NCBI GenBank assembly: GCA_023264135.1
Contig: JALQSZ010000024.1
Span: forward strand, 1 to 12,561
Source: Acidimicrobiales bacterium
GTDB taxonomy: Bacteria > Actinomycetota > Acidimicrobiia > Acidimicrobiales > Acidimicrobilacustridaceae
Reading direction: 5' to 3'
DNA: 12,561 nt
Below, piece by piece: positions 7,326-12,561 of the stretch. Each line of letters begins with the position of its first letter. The stretch's first letter is position 1. The notes below the pieces were generated by a model that saw nothing but the letters and a program-made list of their open reading frames with translations, ran no database searches and was not told where the DNA came from. The position numbers and the translations under genes were made by a program.

Positions 7326-7339
7326 GACCTTGAAAGGTC
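7326..7339. repeat. Perfect palindrome at the 3' end of the DMT gene
   Basis: GACCTTGAAAGGTC is a perfect inverted repeat and overlaps the TGA stop of the DMT-like gene (7340-7338). As minus-strand RNA it folds into five base pairs with a UUCA loop. No T tract follows, so it is at best a weak terminator or RNA-stability hairpin. The 119 bases from the DMT stop to the SDR start hold no other gene and no promoter I could recognise. Confidence 0.35.
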
Positions 7340-8165
7340 ACTCCATCGGTGGCGATACCAACGTCAAACCAACAGCAGCAACGATTGTCACGACAAAGGA
7401 GACTGCAGCGATGAGCGCGAATCCCGGTCGTGCACTGTCGCCCAAAATCGTCAATCCGATGATCGATGGAACAACAGTTTCGGCTGTAAACAGCCATGCC
7501 GTTGCAACCGTGACTGAACCGCGTTGCAATGCAGAGGCAAAAAAGATCAAGCCGAGAGCACCGTACGCGAGCATTCCCCACAAGAGCGGATCACGAAGAT
7601 CAGAAATGGAAACATCGGCAACCAGTGCCCTTGCACACAACGCCGTGCCACCAAACGCGAGGCCCGACAAACATCCCAACGCAGCAGCTGCCTTATCTCC
7701 GCGCATGTTTTTCGCGGCGACTGCCCCGATGACAGCAATCACGATGACGCCAGCCCACATGCCCCACGAATAGGCAGGAGGCGTGCGACGAGCTTCCTCG
7801 GGAGCGCCGCTCAATGCGAGGCCCAAAAGTCCTGAAGCGAGCACGAGGATGAATGCGACCTGGCGTCCCGTGGGTCGCAAATGCTGGAACAGCGCCGCGA
7901 ATAACACCGTGAATCCGATAGCACCAGCAACCATCGCTTGCACCACAAACAGTGGAAGCCGCGACAGAGCTAAGAGCGACAACAACCACGCAGTGCCGTC
8001 GAGTCCGAGACCAACCAGATAGGGAATCTGTGTCGCGATTCGCGCAAGTGATCGTGCGTCGATCGATTCGCTTGCCTCAACGCGGCGTGCGCCAATGCTT
8101 TGCAGCACCGAGGCAAGGCCGTAACACACTGCACAAAGAATCGCTGCCGCGTAGGCAAACACCAT
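7338..8165 (-). CDS. DMT/EamA-like nine-helix membrane protein
   Basis: This 275-residue, strongly hydrophobic protein has about nine membrane helices (roughly 1-22, 46-68, 71-95, 101-121, 134-151, 160-181, 194-213, 216-240 and 246-271). YGLASVLQSIGARR near the N terminus, the similar LAFGGTALCARALV in the second half, and the closing TAETVVPSIIGLTILGDSARPG are the pattern of drug/metabolite transporter (EamA/NIPA-like) proteins with two repeated halves. AAGG at 8175-8178 lies nine bases before the ATG. It starts 49 bases after the MMPL stop, so the two are probably on one transcript. Family members export small metabolites, or flip lipid-linked sugars in the ArnE/ArnF branch. The surrounding glycosyltransferases make a sugar- or lipid-related role attractive but unproven. 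The substrate is unknown. Confidence 0.75.
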   Translation of the reverse strand: MVFAYAAAILCAVCYGLASVLQSIGARRVEASESIDARSLARIATQIPYLVGLGLDGTAWLLSLLALSRLPLFVVQAMVAGAIGFTVLFAALFQHLRPTGRQVAFILVLASGLLGLALSGAPEEARRTPPAYSWGMWAGVIVIAVIGAVAAKNMRGDKAAAALGCLSGLAFGGTALCARALVADVSISDLRDPLLWGMLAYGALGLIFFASALQRGSVTVATAWLFTAETVVPSIIGLTILGDSARPGFALIAAVSFVVTIVAAVGLTLVSPPME

Positions 8166-8198
8166 TAGTTCAAACCTTGATCGCTAGACACGGCAGAT

Positions 8199-8216
8199 GA
8201 GCGTAGAGCGACGCTC
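8199..8216 (-). terminator. Small hairpin just after the MMPL gene
   Basis: GAGCGT and ACGCTC form a perfect 6-bp inverted repeat around a 6-base loop, beginning inside the MMPL stop codon on the minus strand. No run of T follows, so an intrinsic terminator is doubtful. It might lower read-through into the DMT gene 49 bases on, or protect the mRNA end. Confidence 0.3.
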
Positions 8217-10434
8217 AGACAGAAACGGTTTCTTTCGCCGGCTCGTCGGCAACTTCGTACTCTGCGGGCGGAAGTTGGCTCTCTCCTTCGATGTCCAGAT
8301 TCGGAATGATCCGATCCAGGAACTTCGGGAGCCACCAGTTGGCGTTGCCCATCAAGCGCATCGACGCCGGGACCAGCACCATTCGGATGATTGTTGCGTC
8401 GACAAAGACAGCGGTGGCCAGGCCGAGCCCCATCATTTTGATTGTCGGCTCGCCACCGAAGACAAAGCTGATGAACACCGAAATCATGATGAGTGCTGCC
8501 GATGTAATGACTCGAGCCGTTGCCGTAATTCCGACGATCACTGACTCTGTGTTGTCTCCCGAATGGTTGTATTCCTCACGAATGCGACTGAGGATGAACA
8601 CTTCGTAGTCCATCGAAAGCCCAAACAGGATCGCGAACATAAACATGGGGATGAAGCTCACAATCGGAAGCGATTGGTGCACGCCAAACAGTTGCGCTCC
8701 CCAACCCCACTGGAAGACAGCGACGATGACGCCGTAGGCCGCACCGATCGAAAGCAAGTTCATGATCGCCGCTTTCAGCGGAACCAGAATTGAGCGGAAC
8801 ACGATCATCAGCAGAATGAACGAAAGTCCGACTACACATCCAATAAAGAGCGGAAGGCGGTCGGCGACTCGGTTACTGAGGTCAATAAACGTCGCCGTTT
8901 GCCCACCGACATACACCGAGCCTCCAGTCGTTGCGAGAACTGGTGGCAGGACATCGCTACGCAGTCGGGCAACGAGTTCACTCGTTGCTTTGTCCTGCGG
9001 AGCACTCTTCGGAATCACTTGAATCACTGCCGACTTTCCGTCGGGACCAACGACTGCTCGCGTTACCTGCGCGACGTTCGGGTCAGCGACAAGCGCCGCC
9101 TTGAGTTGCTGCACGACCTGATCCGGGGGAACAGTGGTTCCCTCCATATCGACCGCAAGCACAAACGGGCCGTTGAAACCTGGACCGAACCCGTCGGCCA
9201 ACAGGTCGTAGCTGCGTCGAAGCGTTGACGAAGTCGGACTTTGGCTTGCATCGGTTTGCCCGAGACGAAGATCAAGAATCGGCGCGGCGAGCGCGAGTAC
9301 CGCAACAAGCCCCACGAGGAGATACACCACCGGGTGACGTGAAACATGGTGAGCCCATCGAGCCCAACCGTGATACTCACCTTCAACGTTGGTGGTTGAA
9401 TTTTCGCTCACTCGTTTCGTTCCGGGAAGACCAAAGCGATCGATGTTGTGACCGGCGAATCCCATCAATGCCGGCAACAACGTCAGTGACGACATCACCA
9501 TCACCGCAACAACAATCGCTGCACCGATTCCCATAAAGGTGATCATCGGAATCCCCGCCACAGCGAGGCCGCAAATAGCAATAACAACCGTTCCACCAGC
9601 AATTAACACCGCTTGACCTGCGGTAGCGATTGCACGCCCGGAAGCATCTTCAACCGTCAGTCCACGATGCAGTCCGGCGCGATGGCGCGTGATGATGAAG
9701 AGGGCGTAATCAATGCCGACTCCAAGGCCGATCATCGATGCAAGCATTTCTGAAGTTGACGGCATGTCAACAAACGCCGAAAGACACGTGATCGCCGCAG
9801 TACCAGCGCCGAGGCCAAACAGCGCAGTCCCGATTGGCAGACCCATAGCGATGACAGAACCGAACGCGAACAGAAGAATCACCATTGCGGCAAGGAGTCC
9901 AATTCCCTCGGTGCCACCAAGTGTCGGCTGTTCCATCAAGCGTGGGAATTCGCCGCCGTATTCGACCTGCACACCAACATTCGTTGCAACATCGGTCGTT
10001 GCAACTACCTCGTGATACACCGACCGCGGAAGTGCTCGAACTTCATCGTCGAACTGCACTGTCGTGAGAATCGTTGTCCCGTTGGCGGAAACTTGTTTCA
10101 GCAACGCAGGATACGGCTGAACTACGTGCGGAACGTTCGCCATCGCATCTATTGATGCGGCGATCGCCGAGGCTGCGGGTTCGTCGGTGACCGTTCCGCT
10201 TGGGACGTGAAAGACCACCTGCATTGACCCACCGGCCTGCGAAGGGAAGGTCTTCAACAAAAGATCGGTTGCTTTTTGCGATTCAACTCCCGGAATCTGT
10301 AACCGGTCTATGAACTCACCACCAGCGCCCTTCCCCACCACGACGAGCGCGATCACAATCGCAATCCACGCGAACAACACACGCCAACGACGACGGGTGC
10401 AGACGCGACCAATTCGATAGAGAACGTTCGACAT
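8215..10434 (-). CDS. MMPL-family RND transporter
   Basis: This 739-residue inner-membrane transporter has two MMPL halves. Each has one N-terminal helix, a large outer porter domain and a five-helix bundle. Helix 1 is at 17-35, the first porter domain about 40-172, and the first bundle 176-325 with GVGIDYALFIITRHR (239-252). Helix 7 is at about 369-388, the second porter domain about 390-522, and the second bundle 526-695 with GLSMDYEVFILSR (605-617). The Asp-Tyr pairs 242/243 and 609/610 are the proton-relay residues of this family. NWWLPKFLD (699-707) near the end is common in actinobacterial members. The ATG at 10434 is chosen because GGAAGGA lies at 10446-10452; the frame stays open another 44 codons upstream, but these are Arg/Trp/Gly-rich and lack a site. 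Members such as MmpL3 export lipids, others act as drug exporters. Substrate unknown here. Confidence 0.93.
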   Translation of the reverse strand: MSNVLYRIGRVCTRRRWRVLFAWIAIVIALVVVGKGAGGEFIDRLQIPGVESQKATDLLLKTFPSQAGGSMQVVFHVPSGTVTDEPAASAIAASIDAMANVPHVVQPYPALLKQVSANGTTILTTVQFDDEVRALPRSVYHEVVATTDVATNVGVQVEYGGEFPRLMEQPTLGGTEGIGLLAAMVILLFAFGSVIAMGLPIGTALFGLGAGTAAITCLSAFVDMPSTSEMLASMIGLGVGIDYALFIITRHRAGLHRGLTVEDASGRAIATAGQAVLIAGGTVVIAICGLAVAGIPMITFMGIGAAIVVAVMVMSSLTLLPALMGFAGHNIDRFGLPGTKRVSENSTTNVEGEYHGWARWAHHVSRHPVVYLLVGLVAVLALAAPILDLRLGQTDASQSPTSSTLRRSYDLLADGFGPGFNGPFVLAVDMEGTTVPPDQVVQQLKAALVADPNVAQVTRAVVGPDGKSAVIQVIPKSAPQDKATSELVARLRSDVLPPVLATTGGSVYVGGQTATFIDLSNRVADRLPLFIGCVVGLSFILLMIVFRSILVPLKAAIMNLLSIGAAYGVIVAVFQWGWGAQLFGVHQSLPIVSFIPMFMFAILFGLSMDYEVFILSRIREEYNHSGDNTESVIVGITATARVITSAALIMISVFISFVFGGEPTIKMMGLGLATAVFVDATIIRMVLVPASMRLMGNANWWLPKFLDRIIPNLDIEGESQLPPAEYEVADEPAKETVSV

Positions 10435-10564
10435 TCGGGGGGAAATCCTTCCGGGCCGCCAATCGCCGCCTCGACCGTGGAGACGATACCGGCGCCTTGC
10501 TTTGGATGACATTTGGAGTGGCTGTGACTCCGGCCACCCCCATCCCCATGCGAGACTCAAAGAC
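10435..10564. promoter_or_regulatory. Divergent intergenic region with interleaved inverted repeats
   Basis: This 130-bp gap separates the MMPL gene (-) from the GT-C gene (+) and must hold the start signals of both if they begin transcripts. GGAGT (10515-10519) pairs with ACTCC (10527-10531), and GTGGC (10518-10522) pairs with GCCAC (10533-10537). The two repeats overlap and exclude each other, as in operators or alternate RNA folds. I could not find a convincing -35/-10 pair in either direction. The MMPL ribosome site GGAAGGA is at 10446-10452. Confidence 0.4.
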
Positions 10565-12397
10565 ATGGCAGTTCCCGTTCAAACGGTCGAGGAAAACACA
10601 CAACGCCGATCACTTTCGCCTCGATCGATCGATATCGCTGCGCTCGTCTTGATTGCGCTTCAGGTCGCCTATTTCGCGTGGTCAACATCCACAACGTGGT
10701 TTAAACAAGACGATTACGCCGAACTTCTCCTAGCCAGCCGCGCCGGAGGATTCCCCGGGACCCTGTTCCACGAGTTCAACGGTCATCTCATTCCGGCAGT
10801 CTTGGCGCTCGTAAGCGCCGTTCACTGGCTGTTTGGAATGAACTGGTCAGCAGTGGTCGCTGTGACCGCTGCCATGCAACTAGCAGCTTCATTCCTTACA
10901 TGGCGAGCACTCCGAGGGCTTCTCGGAGCACGCCTGCTCACGTTCTTTCTCTTTGCCGTCTACGTGGGATCAGTGCTCATCTTCCAGACGTTGATGTGGT
11001 GGTGCACGATCACGATTTACTTACCGCTGCAAATCGCATTTCCTGCAGCGCTCTTGCTCTTGCAGCGAGCGATCCGGACGAAATCAAAGTTCGACGCCGC
11101 CCTTCCTGCGCTCGCCGTGCTGATCGGTTCACTGTTTTTTGAAAAATGCTTGACCATCACACCGTTCTTGATTCTTCTTGTCGCAGCAACTCGGTTGACG
11201 CCCACTAGCGGATCCAAGGCACGAGATCGACTCCGTGAAGCCAAGGTCCCGTTGATTATCCTGACTGCGACGACGCTCATTTACGCAGTGATCTACCAAC
11301 TCGTTACGCGAACGTCGCCGTATCGACCTCAGTTCGAAGCATCTCGTCTCTCAGACTTCACGCTCGATCCCTTTTTCCGAGTCTTTCTTCCCAGTTTTTC
11401 GGGGGGACCATTTCCAGTCGGCCGTATCGCCGCACCAGGTCCTGGGATGTTCGACCTCACCGGTTCAGCCCAAATGTGGCTGACCGCGATTTTCGTTATC
11501 GGGCTCGTCGCTTGGTCTCTCGCCAGATTCAGAAACGTCCTCCGGTACTGGGTGATCATCGCTGGTTTCTTTTTGGTCAACCTCGCAATGGTGGTTCTCT
11601 CCGGACGAGAGTGGACACTTAATCCTCGTTACTACGCAGAGTTGGTTTTTCCGACAATCCTGCTCGTCGGACTCGCTATTGGCGGCGGGCTCTTTAGCGA
11701 CACGCCAAGACGTCGGCCTCAAGGCGTCCGAACCATCCAGTTCTCAATGTTCCCGAGAGTGGCGCTTACCGCTGTTGCGTCAATTGCGGTGCTCGCAATT
11801 GCTGTGAACAACATGAACGGCATGCGCAAACTTCTTGAGCCTGCACCAGCGTTGGCGTACTCGGAAACCGCACTCCGATCTTCGGAACAAATCGGCCACC
11901 CCGTCACCCTGATTCGCCAATATGTGAGCAGTTCCATCATCAACGGCATCTTTCTTCACGATTTGAATTTCACGTACGTCGTTCTCCAACCAATGGCTGG
12001 GCCGTGGAAATTCGCCGATGCGGCGATTGACCCATACATGGTCCTTGAAGACGGAACTGTTGTCCCTGCAGGGAATTCGCACGAGACCGTTCCGCAGTAC
12101 GAAAACGGTCTTTGCAACATCGATCTTCACAATGGCGTTCCCAAACTGCTCACAATGAACGGCGATCCATTTCCATGGACCTGGTACGGATCACTCACTG
12201 CCGCCACTCGCAGCGATGTTCAGATCACCGTCGACTGGAATGCTGATCCAACAACGTTCACCATTCCGAATGGCGTGAGCAACACGCTCTTCTACATCCC
12301 AGGCGGCGGTAAAACCATGACGGTGACGGCAACTGGCGGAGATGTCTGCGTGACCGACCTTGGTTTCGGAAATCTCGTTCGAGACCCGTTCCGATAA
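10565..12397 (+). CDS. GT-C-like polytopic membrane protein, probable glycosyltransferase
   Basis: A 610-residue membrane protein. The first helix is about 23-42, followed by WFKQDDYAELL (45-55), the paired acidic residues expected in the first outer loop of GT-C enzymes, and HEFNGHLIP (69-77), a frequent partner motif. Further helices lie at about 76-90, 95-115, 121-142, 150-167, 178-192, 198-208, 228-246, 304-320, 327-346, 358-376 and 398-415. FFEKCLTI (191-198) and NPRYYAEL (353-360) are in positions where related proteins have conserved polar groups. From about 420 the chain is soluble, and 490-610 looks like a beta-rich domain ending with VTATGGDVCVTDLGFG. The start at 10565 (ATG) is preferred to a TTG at 10502 that adds 21 Pro/His-rich residues, though no clear ribosome site precedes either. 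Its helix pattern resembles that of the GT-C gene at 2464-4272, but the sequences are not close copies. Donor and acceptor unknown. Confidence 0.7.
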   Translation: MAVPVQTVEENTQRRSLSPRSIDIAALVLIALQVAYFAWSTSTTWFKQDDYAELLLASRAGGFPGTLFHEFNGHLIPAVLALVSAVHWLFGMNWSAVVAVTAAMQLAASFLTWRALRGLLGARLLTFFLFAVYVGSVLIFQTLMWWCTITIYLPLQIAFPAALLLLQRAIRTKSKFDAALPALAVLIGSLFFEKCLTITPFLILLVAATRLTPTSGSKARDRLREAKVPLIILTATTLIYAVIYQLVTRTSPYRPQFEASRLSDFTLDPFFRVFLPSFSGGPFPVGRIAAPGPGMFDLTGSAQMWLTAIFVIGLVAWSLARFRNVLRYWVIIAGFFLVNLAMVVLSGREWTLNPRYYAELVFPTILLVGLAIGGGLFSDTPRRRPQGVRTIQFSMFPRVALTAVASIAVLAIAVNNMNGMRKLLEPAPALAYSETALRSSEQIGHPVTLIRQYVSSSIINGIFLHDLNFTYVVLQPMAGPWKFADAAIDPYMVLEDGTVVPAGNSHETVPQYENGLCNIDLHNGVPKLLTMNGDPFPWTWYGSLTAATRSDVQITVDWNADPTTFTIPNGVSNTLFYIPGGGKTMTVTATGGDVCVTDLGFGNLVRDPFR

Positions 12398-12398
12398 A

Positions 12399-12561
12399 TC
12401 AGGGCAACGCCGCGACACGCACAACTGCAGCAGCCGTTAAGCGTCCGTTGCCATTGTCGTCATGAAGATCGACGCGAATGAGACCAGCAGTTGGCGGCCC
12501 AACAAATCGCGCAGAACTCACAATTGGCGCAATTCGATTCTGCGCAAGGAATCGCATCTCC
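12399..12561 (-). CDS. 3' end of an unidentified gene (5' end outside the window)
   Basis: On the minus strand the frame is open from the window edge to the TGA at 12401-12399, giving about 53 codons. It reads as real protein: alternating beta-type segments around ARFVGPPTAGLIRVDL and a short HDDNGNGRL turn, ending RVAALP. The other minus frame I translated in full meets a stop within about 15 codons. It lies tail to tail with the GT-C gene, one base apart, with no terminator between them. The turn-rich beta style faintly recalls the C-terminal domain of that GT-C protein, so it could be another envelope protein, but I do not recognise a family. Confidence 0.5.
   Translation of the reverse strand, partial: EMRFLAQNRIAPIVSSARFVGPPTAGLIRVDLHDDNGNGRLTAAAVVRVAALP

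Noticed and set aside
7237..7337. A promoter for the SDR gene in the gap after the DMT gene
   Set aside because: TTGGTC and TTGAGC elements occur, but no -10-like hexamer stands at proper spacing.
10435..10566. A 44-residue N-terminal extension of the MMPL protein
   Set aside because: The extension is Trp/Gly/Arg-rich and has no ribosome site, while the ATG at 10434 has GGAAGGA upstream and begins just before a normal first membrane helix.
1..12561. CRISPR arrays, tRNA genes, insertion sequences, toxin-antitoxin or defence genes
   Set aside because: No regularly spaced repeats, cloverleaf-like sequences, transposase motifs or small paired toxin/antitoxin frames were found on either strand by reading.

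Overview
This window is an accessory cell-envelope/surface-polysaccharide region of moderate GC (low-to-mid 50s percent by eye). The protein styles suggest a high-GC Gram-positive relative: an MMPL transporter with a C-terminal NWWLP...LD motif, and Ig-like domains fused to a GT4 enzyme. My best guess is a moderate-GC aquatic actinobacterium, for example Acidimicrobiia/Ilumatobacter-like. No rRNA, tRNA, CRISPR array, IS element or phage gene is visible.

Layout. Positions 1-4272 (+ strand) hold four tightly overlapping genes. They are the 3' end of a CapF-like UDP-sugar reductase/epimerase (cupin end), a CapG-like UDP-sugar 2-epimerase, a family 2 glycosyltransferase with a coiled-coil basic tail, and a GT-C-fold membrane glycosyltransferase. 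The first two are the last two steps toward UDP-N-acetyl-L-fucosamine. The other two probably use or extend that sugar, or another polysaccharide unit.

Positions 4300-7218 (- strand, convergent with the first block) hold an extended short-chain dehydrogenase/epimerase whose catalytic YxxxK lysine is replaced by Asn. After it comes a GT4 glycosyltransferase with two N-terminal beta-sandwich modules. The GT4 reading frame is broken near 4682-4707.

Positions 7338-10434 (- strand) hold an MMPL/RND-type exporter followed by a nine-helix DMT/EamA-like membrane protein. These could move lipid or lipid-linked sugar across the membrane, which is inference. A 130-bp divergent intergenic stretch separates the MMPL gene from a second GT-C-like membrane protein on the + strand (10565-12397). 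That gene ends one base before the 3' end of a further minus-strand gene cut by the window edge.

The genes fit together as sugar-nucleotide synthesis (CapF/CapG, SDR), cytoplasmic glycosyl transfer (GT2, GT4), extracytoplasmic transfer from lipid-linked donors (two GT-C proteins), and membrane transport (MMPL, DMT). No flippase or polymerase of the Wzx/Wzy type is in the window, so the locus is incomplete here. I did not find a clearly new defence or mobile system. The most unusual items are the broken Ig-like/GT4 fusion and the SDR with an altered active site.
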